Position numbers and translations under genes: made by a program. A stretch of DNA of 64,000 bases, taken from contig OY726560.1 of NCBI GenBank assembly GCA_963383645.1, positions 63,052,058 through 63,116,057 of the forward strand, given 5' to 3'. This document shows positions 34,126 to 44,518 of the stretch, in pieces; positions within the stretch are counted from its first letter, which is position 1; each line of letters starts with the position of its first letter. The notes under the pieces were generated by a model. The model searched no databases and was not told the origin of the DNA. It saw nothing but the letters and a program-made list of their open reading frames with translations. Source of the DNA: Muscardinus avellanarius (lineage: Eukaryota; Chordata; Mammalia; Rodentia; Gliridae).

Positions 34126-34807
34126 TCCCATGACCTCCTCAAACTACACATACTGTCTTCTCTTATTAAAAAAAAAAAAAAAAAGGAAAAGAAAAATATT
34201 GGAGAGGGGTCAAGAAGGCCATGGCAGATGCCAGGATAATGAAGGAACCGGGCCCAGTCGTAAGACCCTGGGTCCCTGGCAGGGGTTGGGTGGGGCACGC
34301 TGGACTCCGGAACAGCCGGGGCCCAGGTCGCAGGACTCTGGGCCCCAGGCTGAACCACGTGGAGTACGCCAGACCCCTGGAAAAACTGGGCCCGGTCATA
34401 AGACCCTGGGTCCCGGGCAGGGGTTGGTCAGGGCACGCCAGACCCCGGAACAGCCGGGGCCCAGGTCACAGGATTCTGGGTCCCGGTCTGGACCGCGCGG
34501 AGCACGCCAGACCCCTGGAGAAACCAGGCCCGGTTGTAAGACCCTGGGTCCCAGGCAGGGGTCAGGCGGGGCACGCCGGAGTCTGGAAGAGCCGAGGCCC
34601 AGATCTCAAGACTCTGGGCCCCAGGCAGAATCGTGTGGATCATGCTGGACCCCTGGGGAAACCGGGCCAGGTCACAGTGCTACTGAGTGCCTGATCCCAT
34701 GACCTCCTCAAACTACACATACTGTCTTCTCTTATTAAAAAAAAAAAGGAAAAGAAAAATATTGGAGAGGGGTCAAGAAGGCCATGGCAGATGCCAGGAT
34801 AATGAAG
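33681..34807 (+). repeat. ~565-bp direct duplication inside copy 1
   Basis: GGGCCCAGTCGTAAGACC at 33,681 recurs at 34,250, and the text stays collinear to GCCAGGATAATGAAG at 34,245 and 34,807. It includes four tandem units and the A-run segment. I count roughly six base differences plus a change in A-run length, so it is much younger than the divergence between the two composite copies. Confidence 0.9.
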
Positions 34808-35285
34808 ATACAGACAAAACTTATCCAAATGAACTGGAACTTTTGGAAAAATTCCCCACGAAGGAGGACTGCTTCTTCTCTACATTGTTAAGAATCTTGG
34901 ATATCACCTGTAAGGAGAGAGTTTAGCGGAGACCAAGGAGAAAGGCGGTGTTGAAAGCCGTCTCCACGATGGCGATGGAGACTTGTATTCAGGAGAAGCA
35001 GAAATCGGATCCTACCAACCTTATTTTTTGGGAGAAATTACACCAAACGTCGAATGCTACCGTCACGCGTACTTAGGAACACTGGACAACATTCAGAGTG
35101 GAAAAAGAGCTTGGGAAAGATTTGAAATAATGGAGGCAGTGGCAATGGCAGTGGCAAGTACTCAGGGGAGACAGAGATCTGATGCATTACACCTGGAACC
35201 TTTGAAGTAATAACCCCAGAGGCAGAAAACTACCACCACGCACCCTCAAGAACTTGGGACAAATGGTTGGGCAAAGAGGATGCTC
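34740..35285 (+). other. Unique core of copy 1
   Basis: From GGAAAAGAAAAATATTGGAG, through ACAAAACTTATCC, GAGAGAGTTTAGCGGAGACC and GAACACTGGACAACATTC. It is shared with 50,646-51,130 at roughly 86-88% by eye. A 75-codon frame (34,983-35,210) is open in both copies, but the differences between copies are not concentrated at third positions, which argues against coding. The origin of the core is not recognised. Confidence 0.7.
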
Positions 35286-35990
35286 GGATTGGAGCCTGCC
35301 AAAGGGTGAGGCCGGCGACAGACACAGCTAAGCTGGGATTGGAGCCTGCCCTGAAGCAAGGCCAGTGCTAGAGCCTCTGAGGCCAGGATCCGAGCCTGCC
35401 GAGGGGTTAGGCTGGTGCTGGGGCCAGTGAGGCCGGGATAGGAGCCTGCCATGAGGCAAGGCTGGTGCTGGGGCCTTCAAGGCCGGGATTTGAGCCTGCA
35501 GTGGGGCTAGGCCGGTGTGGGGGCCAGCAAGGCCGGGATTGGAGCCTGCCATGAGGCAAGGCCAGTGCTGGGACCTCCGAGGCTGGGATTAGAGCCTGCC
35601 GAGGGGTTAGGCTGGTGCCAGGGCCAGCGTCAGCCATCAGAGCCTTCTGTGAGGCAAGGCCGGTGCTGGGGCCTCCGAGGCCGGGATAAAAGCCTGCTGA
35701 GGGGTTAGGCCAGTGCCGGGGCCAGCAGCCAGCATCGGAGCCTTCCATGAGGTAAGGCTGCTTCTGAGGCCTCCGAGGCCAAGATTGGAGCCTGCTGAGG
35801 GGTTAGGCCAGTACTGGGGCCAGCGAGGCCAGAATTGGAGCCTGCCTTGAGGCTAGGCCAGTGCTGGAGCCACCGAGGCCAGGATCAGAGCCAGCTGAGG
35901 GGTTAGGCCGGTGTCGGGGCCAGCGAGACCAGAATCGGGGCCTCCCATGAGGCAAGGCCACTGCTTGAGCCAGTGAGGTATGGATCAGTC
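35286..35990 (+). repeat. VNTR of copy 1 (100-bp period)
   Basis: GAGGGGTTAGGC-type landmarks recur near 35,401, 35,601, 35,699, 35,797 and 35,897. Two related ~50-bp halves alternate, as in copy 2. About seven dimers. Confidence 0.9.
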
Positions 35991-36019
35991 CACCGGGTAG
36001 CCAGGCCACTACTGGGGCC

Positions 36020-36448
36020 ATCAAGTGTGGGATCGGTACTTGCAACACAGCATGCACAGAGAAATATCGCAGAAAATAAAAACCAGATGCTTTCCCTAAA
36101 AAGCAATAACTAGGAGGAAAGGGGCAACAGGAAGAGTTCGAGCTATAGAAAGGGCCCTATAGGGAAGCAATTAAGGTGACCAATCAGAGGGTATGGAATA
36201 GGGGAGGATGGAGCCTCTTTAAAATGCAGGAGGTACATAAACAAATGTATCAAAGTTAATCACCAAACAAGCATGGGATTGAGGGAGGGGGAGGGAATGA
36301 GATGGGGGCTGGATGAGGGCTAATTGGATGATGTGTGCTTGTATATCCTCTTAAGTCTTGTATGCCAATGTGATATATGATTACAATGCTCCAATAAAAA
36401 ATTTTTAAAAAGCAATAGCCACTGAAAAAAACAAAACAAAAAAAAAAT
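36020..36448 (+). other. L1-3'UTR-like tail of copy 1
   Basis: Shared with the L1 3'UTR in order: CCAGATGCTTTCCCTAA, CATAAACAAATGTATC...ATCACCAAACAAGCATGGGA, a GGGAGGGGGAGGGAATG tract and CAATGCTCCAATAAAAAATTT. It provides the L1-type end that L1 reverse transcriptase could use. Confidence 0.8.
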
Positions 36449-36461
36449 TTCACATATTAGG

Positions 36462-37318
36462 TCCTTAAAGTGGCTCTAATTTTTGCCCTTTCCCCATCCT
36501 GGGTTGGAATTTGGCTCTTGATTTACTACTCTAGCTGTGGTGGAGGGCGGTTTCAGAGAATTCCTCTTTGCCTTTTTCACTATGAAAGATATTACCTCTC
36601 GGATTGAGACCCAGCATGGAGGTTGTGCAAATTGCTAGTCATTGCAATCCCAAGAATATGTTTAGGAACTGGGTAAACAATCATTGGGTGGGTCATCAGA
36701 TGCAATGAACTTTTTCTAGGATTCCATTTATTGTAGCCCCATAATTTGTTATTAGCCTTGTCTATTTGTTTTTAGTTATAACTTATTATGACTTTACTGA
36801 ACACAAAAAAATTAAGGAAAAATACAATTGAGATTTTAAGTCAATATTTGGCAAACAAGAAGTCAATGAACAGAAATATCTTCTTATTCAAATGAAAGAA
36901 TTTCTGGGTAGGGGGTAACAAATATTTTTGTACTTTTTTTTTATAAAATCAGAGTAATTCTTAGAACCCAAAAAGTAGTAAGAGAAATCTACAGGTGCCA
37001 GAAACAAAAACATTTCTCAAAGTCAAAGTAATAAGAAAAAGCTTAAAATAACTGGGCCCAAAATGTAGGAATAAGATATAAATATCAGATGATATTTTAA
37101 TGACCCTCTGGGCATAGCAGGTTAAAGCCTAGGGCTGTCTATTTTGGAACAAAGCCTTCTTGTTTAAGCTAAGAACTTCAAAGAGGTATTCTATCATGAA
37201 ACAGAAATAAAAACACTGTACTGCAATCTCAGCCTTCCTAAGCAGGGAGTAGCACAGTTGTTTGTCATTGGCCATTTTTATCCAGGGAAAAAGACTTGTT
37301 GGCAAAAAGATAGAAACT
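36462..37318. other. Unassigned intergenic DNA
   Basis: Pre-insertion continuation of the DNA left of 33,281. No frame or repeat recognised. Confidence 0.5.
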
Positions 37319-37335
37319 CAAGATGGTGCTATGCT

Positions 37336-37490
37336 AGCTGGGCATGGTAGTACACAGTTGTAATCCCCGCGCTTGGGAGGCAGAGACAGGAGGATCGTGC
37401 AGGTTCAAAGCCAGACTCACTGGCTTAAGAGACCCTGTTTCCAAATAAAAAGTATAAAATAGTTCTGGGAGTATAGCCCAGAGGTGGAAA
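37336..37490 (+). mobile_element. SINE, 3'-shortened
   Basis: AGCTGGGCATGGTAGTACAC to GTATAGCCCAGAGGTGG, then A residues; the last part of the tRNA-like half is absent. The duplication AAGATGGTGC(T/C)ATGC is at 37,320 and 37,492, so the short form was inserted as such, probably by internal priming. Confidence 0.88.
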
Positions 37491-37505
37491 AAAGATGGTG
37501 CCATG

Positions 37506-38003
37506 CTTGAATGATGGTTCCAAATTTATACCAAACAGCTAGGACCACTAAATTTGAATTTTTAAGAAACTTAGGCCAGAACCAGTTAAGCACGGAAGCA
37601 AATGCAAAATTTCTCTGAGATTTATCCACAGCTCTTGGCACACAAGATTCACAGAGAAAAAAAATCCCTCACATGTTAATTTTACAACAAAACAAAAAAG
37701 CAAGCCATAAGGACAAAAGCGACAGTAAGAGGGAGAATTATCATCACAAACAAGAAAAATGTACTCATTCTTCAAATCTGGAAACAGCATATTCTAAAAT
37801 TCTATAAATAATAACATAAGGATTATATAAAATATAATATATAAGGGTTTTCAGATATTTTATAAGAAAAAAGAAGAAAAAATACATTAGGCAAAAAACT
37901 GTCATAAAATTGTAAAATAAGGATTTTATGATATTTTATAAGAAAAAGAAGGAAAAGAATATATTAGGCAAAATAAAGACTATATAAACTGGTGATGCAT
38001 CAA
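37506..38003. other. Unassigned AT-rich DNA
   Basis: Two similar AT-rich stretches (TTTTATAAGAAAAA-AGAAGAAAA...ATATTAGGCAAA) near 37,855 and 37,930 suggest a ~75-bp local duplication. Nothing else recognised. Confidence 0.5.
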
Positions 38004-38213
38004 AGATATATATATATATATATATTTTGTGGTACTGGGGTTCCTGGAAGCCCTTCTACCTCCAGGCTACACTCCCAGACCTATTTTTTTAAATTTTCAT
38101 TTTGGAAACAGGGTCTCCTAAACCAGCGCGCGCGGCTGGCTTCGAACCTGCGCGATCCTCCTGTCTCTGCCTCCCAAGCGCGGGGATTACAAGCGTGCGC
38201 CACCACACCCGGC
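38004..38213 (-). mobile_element. Young dimeric SINE
   Basis: TA repeat in the tail position, GTGGTACTGGGGTTCCTGG, then a 7SL half with intact CpGs (AAGCGCGGGGATTACAAGCG) ending CCACCACACCCGGC. Flank CAAAGA on both sides. Confidence 0.92.
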
Positions 38214-38534
38214 AAAGAGCTATATTTTCATGTTCATTATTGAAGGAGAATAAAAATGTCTTAAGTAAATATATGTGCATATATATTTACATATTATATT
38301 ATACATATTGCCCAGAAAATCTCAAAACAGGGACAAGTAAAAGTGAGTTTCTACAAGAAGAAGGGCTAGGAAAGAATAAAGAAGGGCAAGTAATATAGTA
38401 ATATTGTTTTATTGTAACTTTTGCTATACTACACATTTACTATTTTCATAAAAATAATTAAAAAACTGTAAAGTAGTAGTAGTGTGTATGTGTGTGTGTA
38501 AAGTAGTACATATGTGTGTGTGTGTGTGTGTGTG

Positions 38535-38583
<49 letters not shown>

Positions 38584-39085
38584 GTATAGTTAAAAACAAA
38601 ACAAAAAATACTAAAAATTTAATAATTATAAGCAATGCCCCATAGCTGAGGTAACAGTGTGGCACACCCAAATAATTAGGTCTGCATTTTATTACCTATT
38701 TCCCCTGTGGGAAGAACTCACAAACAACTTGAAAATAGTACAGACACTACTCCCAAACCATTTCTTGGAAGATATTATACTAAAAAGGATCTGAAGTTGT
38801 CATCATTTTGGCATCTTAACACTTACTTTATGGCTTTCTTTTGTTTGTACTTTTAAATACATCTGAGAAAGAGCATCAAATCTGTCAGTGCTTCAAGTCT
38901 CTAGAAGTCTTACAAGTCTAGAATTAGAGCAAAAAGCTATAAAATGAGATGATGGCAATAATAAAGAAAAGAAAGACATTTATCCACAAAATACTGGAGA
39001 AAGAAGAATCAAAATAACTTACTAAGAAAAAAATAAAAGGCAAAATTCATGGAGAGGATAGAGTGGATTTGAAAAAAAGTAAAGC
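38214..39085. other. Unassigned DNA with microsatellite
   Basis: GT and GA dinucleotide runs occupy 38,485-38,581. No other structure recognised. Confidence 0.6.
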
Positions 39086-39272
39086 AAGAAATAAGTCCTC
39101 ATGCCTATAATCTCAGTACTTGGGAGGCTAAGACAGGAGATTGCAGGTTCAGAAGTGCAGGTTCATGGCCAGCCTCAGCAACTTAGTGAGACCCTGTTTC
39201 AAAATAAAAAACAAAATTGTTGGGTGGGGGTGTGACTCAGAGGTTTCAATCCCCAGTACAAAAAAAAATGAA
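39086..39272 (+). mobile_element. SINE with GA/GAAA-rich tail region
   Basis: CCTCATGCCTATAATCTCAG to TTTCAATCCCCAGTAC, then A residues. A purine tract of GA and GAAA units extends over 39,283-39,420. An inner CAGAAGTGCAGGTTC duplicate is visible near 39,150. Confidence 0.85.
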
Positions 39273-39649
39273 GATGAGATAAAGAAAGAAAGAGAGAGAG
39301 AGAGAAAGAAAGGAAGGAAGAAAGAAAGAAAGAAAGAGATTCTTGCCATATTATCTGAATCCAGGAGAAGAAAAAGGAGAATTAGGAGGAGATGGAAGAA
39401 AAAACACTGAGAATTAGATAAACAGAAACAAAAATTTGAGGGTAAATTTTAGAAACTCGAAAGAGCAGCAAAGGATAAAATTCATAGTTATTTTACCATA
39501 GGGAATAATATTAATACTAGTTATAACTAATTACTAAAATAACTAATTAATATTAGTTATGTACCACAAGGATCATTTTTCAACAGAAATGTTTAAGTAA
39601 CCATAAAAACCATATCTTCTAATTCAGTATAAATACAAAATAGATTACT

Positions 39650-39840
39650 GTATTAGTGTGTCATCATTGTGACCAAAATATCTGAAAGAAACAACTTAGA
39701 GAAGAAAATGTTTATTTGGCTCATGATTTCACAGTATTCCGTTTTTGGTAAGCCAACTCCCTTGCTTTGTGCCTGAGGTGAGACAGAACCTTATGGCAGC
39801 AGGGCTTGTTGGAAGAAAGATGCATAGATTATGGCAGCTA
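39650..39840. mobile_element. Old interspersed repeat fragment (same family as 19,060)
   Basis: GAGGTGAGACAGAACCTTATGGCAGCAGGGC and TTGGAAGAAAG mirror words at 19,090-19,130. It begins TGTATTAGTGTGTCATC, like the start of a widespread mammalian repeat. Class uncertain, possibly MaLR LTR. Confidence 0.4.
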
Positions 39841-41575
39841 TAAAACAGAAAAAGAAAGAGAAGAAGGAGCCCGAGAGAAGATAAATCCTTTTATGATGTA
39901 AATTCTCAGACAAGCTGCACAAACTATCCCAAGAAAAATCTGGCAGCTGCAGCTGGACTTGAAAAAAGAAATGACAGAGAAGTTCCTGCAGGAACCCCAG
40001 TAGCTACAAACCTGCCTCATCAAGACCTCTGTGGATCTACAAACCAACAACCAAAATTGCCCAGCTAACTCCTGTTGCTACAGCTGAATTATCCCTTCCT
40101 GCAGGGACTCAAGTTTTAGTCATCAAGACCACAAGATTTTAAAGCATCCCACCAAAAGCCTGTGTAGCTACAAGGACTTGGGCACCCAGGAACAGACCAG
40201 CGGGGTCTGTGTTTGCAAAACATCCCTGAAGAAATTTGGACCCATTGGTTTTGGGAATGACAAGCAGCAAGGCCAGAAATCAATGAGGTCTCATAAGATA
40301 ATAGCAACTTAGAGCAGCAGTGATGTCCCAAGGACTGAATAACTGAGCCAAGCAAGCCCTGGGCTCAGAATGGCACAATCTTTCCCTGCCAGAGGTTGGC
40401 CCTGAAATCAGGGAGGCCAGGGGTCATCAAGGGTTCACATGTTCACAGATACAGGCTTGGAACACTCTGGCAGCAGAGTTTGAAGCTGGGATACATGTAG
40501 GCCAATCACTAATGGCTCCATTCAATCCCAATCAGCAGATCGGTGGTAGTGTGGGCCATCAAAGCTCAGCCAGATGGGCTGGCTCTGCTGAGCTTAGGCC
40601 AGTGACCACAGAGACTGGAAGTCAGCACTCTGGAGTTTTATGAATTCCTAACCAGCAGTGCAATGATGGTGTTTGTGACATTAAATCCCAAACAGCGGGC
40701 CACATGCTCTACACAAAACATCATAATCTATGACCCTACTGAGTTTGGGCCCAGAGAACACAGTGACCTGCAGCAAATCAGAGACTCCTGTTTGCTTGCA
40801 CTGACTAAGAATTATAACTTGTTAGAGTGGCATGGGGAAATAAACTTAAAGGTCTGATTATATGAGACAGATTCATGGATAATCCTAGCATAGGTATTAT
40901 TTTAAAGGAATGACATATAAGCATAGAGTTCTCACATAAAGAGGAAGAGGATGTCAAGAAAACAAAAACACAAATCTGAGAACTATGAAAATATGAAAAT
41001 GAAGAGGAATAAGAAAACAATAATCTCCCACAACTCAAAAACAAGGGAGATCACAAATACTGAGCTGCAGAAAATGCCAGAAGGAGAACTCAGAATTTTT
41101 TTGGTTTGGTTTGGTTTGGTTTGGTTTGGTTTGGTGGTACTGGGGGTGGACCCCAGGGGCTTTCTACCTCCATGCTATACTCCCAGACCTATTTTATATT
41201 TTATTTGGAAACAGTGTCTCACTAAGTTGCTGAGAGCCTCACTAAACAGTTAAGGCTGGCTTCAAACCTGTGCAATCCTCCTGTCTTGGCCTCCTAAACA
41301 CAGGGATTACAAGTGTGCATGACCATGCCCAGTTCAGAATTCAGAATATTGATTTTCAATATGATGAAAAGCCTCAAAAATTAAATCAGATAAAGTATAC
41401 AAATAAAAGAACATATGAATAGAAAAATTGAGACACTAAGTAAAAATCAAAATAAAAAGTTTTCAGCAAAATGAAGGAGTCAATAAAGACCACAATAGAA
41501 AGCACCTGTGGCAGGCTAGACTACATGGAAAATAGAATCTCACTCTTCGAAAAGAGCTCATTCAAAACAGACCAC
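39841..41575 (+). mobile_element. Ancient L1, 5'UTR and ORF1 remains (host of the long L1)
   Basis: Old L1-like 5'UTR text is followed by ORF1 remains: GACTACATGGAAAATAGAATCTCACTCTT at 41,519 matches ORF1 of the younger copies. No frame is kept. SINEs at 41,098 and 41,578 interrupt it. The left boundary is approximate. Much of ORF1 and ORF2 is missing before the ORF2 3' part resumes at about 41,888. Confidence 0.6.
41098..41332 (-). mobile_element. SINE with (GGTTT)n at its tail
   Basis: Seven GGTTT units at 41,101-41,135 lie in the tail position, then GGTGGTACTGGGGGTGGACCCC and a 7SL half ending GACCATGCCCAG. A TTCAGAATT-type flank is on both sides. Confidence 0.88.
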
Positions 41576-41577
41576 AA

Positions 41578-41787
41578 GCCGGGTGTGGTGGTGCATGCTT
41601 GTAATCCCAGCATTTGGGAGGCTGAGACAGGAGGATTGCACAGGTTTGAAGCCAGCTCAGCTACTTAGTGAGGCCCTTTGCAAGTCAGTAAGACCCTGTT
41701 TTAAAATAAAAAAATAGGGCTGGAGGTGTCTCTCAGAAGTAGAATGCCCCTGAGTTTCATCCCCAGTACCTCAAAGAAAAAAAAAAA
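41578..41787 (+). mobile_element. Dimeric SINE, older subtype
   Basis: AGCCGGGTGTGGTGGTGCATGC to CATCCCCAGTACCTC and an A tail. The duplication AAC(A/T)(G/A)ACCACAA is at 41,566 and 41,789. Confidence 0.92.
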
Positions 41788-41887
41788 AACTAACCACAAA
41801 GTAATCAATATAGAGAAGATAATACAACAACATGACTAGACCATTCAAGAAATACAGGATAGTATAAAATGTCTTAACTTAGAGCTA

Positions 41888-42053
41888 CACCTCTGATAGA
41901 GGACTAATATCTATATAAAGCAAAATACTTAAAAGAGATAACACTAACAAAAACCCAAATAACCTAATTAATAAATGAGCAATTGAATTGAATAGATACT
42001 TCACAAAAAAGAAATACAAATGGCCAATAAAGACATGAAAAAAGGTCAATATC
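41888..42053 (+). mobile_element. Host L1 ORF2 fragment, left of the nested L1
   Basis: CACCTCTGATAGAGGACTAATATCTA onwards matches 47,647 and following in the long L1. It ends at the target site AAAAAAGGTCAATATC. Confidence 0.85.
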
Positions 42054-42075
42054 GACTTCCGGGAAGATGGCGACG
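42054..42075 (+). promoter_or_regulatory. L1 transcription-start region with ETS- and YY1-like sites
   Basis: The first bases contain CTTCCGG (an ETS core in reverse) and AAGATGGCG (a YY1-type core). The same pair is at 23,230, and in decayed form at 60,885; 27,702 keeps only AAGATGGCGAC. YY1 near the 5' end is known to set the start of human L1 transcripts. The equivalent role here is inferred. Confidence 0.65.
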
Positions 42076-42239
42076 GAGGAAAGCGGCACTTACAAGTTCC
42101 GCTAAAAATCCAACTCTACTACCACAAAACCAGCGCCTTTCAGAGCCAGAAAACACCACCAGCAAAGAAATAAAAACGGTAAATACAAGGGACAGAGAAA
42201 AAGGGCTGGAAAATCAAGACACTGGAAAAAAAAACCAGC

Positions 42240-42780
42240 CTGAAGTGCCGCGCCCGCGTGGCACGGAGTGGCCAGAGCCGCAGCGCAGATTGGGGGGAGC
42301 CGCGGAGCGGAGCGGCCTGAGCAGCCGGAGCAGCCAGAGCCGCGTCGCGGAACCACCAGAGCGGCCGGAGTGGCCAGACCCGCGGTGCAGAGCAGCCGAA
42401 GCCGCGGTTCAGAGCAGCCGAGCAGAGCGGCCAGAGCAGCCGAGCGGAGTGGCCAGAACAGCCGGAGCAGCCACAGCCGCAACGCGGATTGGCTGGAGCA
42501 GAGGCGCAGAGTGGCTGGAGCCTCGGAGTGGAGCAGCTGGAGCAGCCGGAGCGGAGCGGCCAGAACAGCTGAGCGGAGCGGCCAGAGCAGCTGAGCAGAG
42601 CGGCCAGAACAGCCAGAGCAGCCAGAGCCGCGTCGCGGAATGGCCGGAGTGGCCAGACCCGCGGTGCAGAACAGCCAGAGCTGCGGTGCAGGGTGGCCGG
42701 AGCAGCCGGAGCGGCCAGAGCCGTGGTGAGGAGCAGCCAGAGAAGTGGCGCAGAGTGGCTGGAGCGGCGCGGCCTACATC
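42240..42780 (+). repeat. GC-rich imperfect repeats in the L1 5'UTR
   Basis: Built from short units like GAGCAGCCGGAGCGGCC. A larger repeat is visible: CAGCCAGAGCCGCGTCGCGGAA at 42,327 recurs at 42,617, about 290 bp apart. The block is absent from the two ORF1-only elements. It keeps a 282-codon frame open (42,020-42,868), but that frame starts in flanking DNA and is low-complexity. Confidence 0.85.
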
Positions 42781-43565
42781 TCCCCTAGCAGCACCAGGCT
42801 CCAGAGAGGAGGGAGACTCAAAACAGAGCTCAAATCCAGAGAGGAGGTACTCTGGCCTCGCGGCCTAGGATGCAGAAGCAGCGTCTTACTGCTGGCGGCA
42901 GCGGTGAGTTCACCGGACGGCCCTAGACCAACCCACTCAACCAGCCACCAGGCGCCTGAGAGGAGGGGTGGACAGCGAGCCAAGGTGAGCAGGTGCTGAA
43001 CAGCCGGGCGGCAGTCAGCAGTTTTGTTGGTGCAGGGAACATCTAAAGCTCCCAAGGGCCGGGCACAGCACAACTGGCAAGGACTCAGAGCGGAGTTCAA
43101 AACCAGAGAAGAAATACGCCACATCACGGCCGAGGGCGTAGCAGTGGTGCCATATTGCCAGTGGCGGCAGCAGCGAATCCACCGAGTTCACTACAGCTCC
43201 ATCAGCGCACTCAACAACCGTGAGTCAAATTGTGGCCCCTAGGGGAGAAATCCCAGTACTGCACTCCCAGGGACTTGCGCAGATAGTCTCCCTGGGTCGG
43301 AGATTTTAGCAGTGCAGCCCAGTGGGGGAGTGGCAGTGGCAGAGATGTCATACCATAGTCACAACTCTCCACTGGAGAACACCCAACTTGGCACCCCCCA
43401 CGGTCTAAGCAGCCTTGATTGACTCCCTGGGTCTGAGACTTTGTGATACAATCCAGTAAAGAAGTAGTGGTGACTGAGATACCACAGACACGAGATCTAG
43501 AGCATCTTAAGTGAACTCATAGTGACTCAGGGAAGAACCCAGAGAAGGCACAAACTTCCAAAATC

Positions 43566-44473
43566 ATGGGAAAGAGAAATAACAATGGAGCAGTGAATGC
43601 CAACAACCCCACAACATCAGAATCTGATAACACAGAAATCCAAAGATCTCTAGAAGATCAAATTAGGAAAATAACTTTAGAAATAATAGAAGACTTTCGA
43701 AAAGAATTTAGAGAGAGTCAAAAAGAGATAAAGGATGCAATTAATGAAGTAAAGGCTTCAATTCAAAGTATAAACAACAGATTAGACTACATGGAGAATA
43801 GAATCATGATCATTCTAAAAATGAACGCATAGTTTCTAATTTAGAAAAAAAAAAAACCCAAGAGCAGGAATCTGACATTGAAGAAATATGGGCCCATTTC
43901 AAGAGAGCTAACCTAAGAATAATTGGAAAAGAGAAGGGAAAAGAAGGTGAAACCAAAGGGATCAACAATCTCTTCAAGGAAGTAATAGCAGAAAATTTTC
44001 CAAACATAGAGCAAGAAGTCAATACACAGGTCCAGGAAACTTATAGAACTCCCTTTAGACAGGATCAGAGAAGAGGATCCCCACGCCACATAATTGTCAA
44101 AATGACTAATGTGGAAGCCAAGGAGAGAATCTTAAAGGCAACAAAAACAAAAGGCCATGTGACATTCAGAGGCAAACCAATTAGAATCACCCCAGACTTC
44201 CCAAACCAAGTTATGAAAGCCAGAAGGGCTTGGAGTAACATATTCCAAACTTTGAAAGAAAACAACTTCCAGCCAAAAATTTCCTACCCAGCAAAACTAT
44301 CCATCAAATTAAATGGGGAAATAAGAAGCTTCCATGACAAACAGAAACTGAAGGAATTTATGTCTTCAAAACCAGCGCTAGAGAAAATACTCAAGGAGAT
44401 TAACTGCAAAGAGGAAATGGGTAATACACGCCAGAACCAAAGAAACAAGAATTTCCATCCAGCAGACAACTAA
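43566..44473 (+). pseudogene. L1 ORF1, disabled by a 13-nt deletion
   Basis: ORF1p is the RNA-binding trimer of the L1 particle. ATG at 43,566 (MGKRNNNGAVNANNP), coiled coil to about 43,900, an RRM-type segment (NLRIIGKEKGKEG near 43,911) and a C-terminal domain (HIIVKM, TFRGKPIRITPDFP near 44,090-44,206); stop at 44,471. After GAATC at 43,805, 13 nt found in the other ORF1 copies (e.g. 24,261-24,273) are missing. The frame moves from that of 43,566 to that of 44,102, and translation stops at 43,832. A 3-nt in-frame A-run gain follows. Without the deletion the frame would be continuous. Confidence 0.93.
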
Positions 44474-44518
44474 GCAAAGAAGAATAAACAGTATCTCAAA
44501 CAGAAATAAGATCTTAAC

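Larger units (their letters stand above)
33294..36448 (+). mobile_element. SVA-like composite retroelement, copy 1
   Basis: The order is a GC-rich tandem array (33,294-34,125, partly duplicated to 34,690), a unique core (about 34,740-35,285), a GC-rich VNTR (35,286-35,990), and a tail resembling the L1 3'UTR (about 36,040-36,410) ending CTCCAATAAAAAATTTTTAAAAAG plus an A-rich run. Flanks TTCACACATTAGG (33,281-33,293) and TTCACATATTAGG (36,449-36,461) form a 13-bp duplication with one mismatch. The whole 3.15 kb therefore inserted as one unit, in the manner of L1-driven target-primed reverse transcription. No protein of its own is evident. A second copy lies at 49,968. Confidence 0.88.

Noticed and set aside
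33717..34702. 138-194-codon frames in the composite 5' array
   Set aside because: Repeat-driven. Several frames are open at once and overlap, and there is no recognisable domain.
42102..42482. 126-codon minus-strand frame as an antisense ORF0
   Set aside because: ORF0 of primate L1 is antisense in the 5'UTR, but this frame is low-complexity GC-rich repeat and has no support beyond openness.
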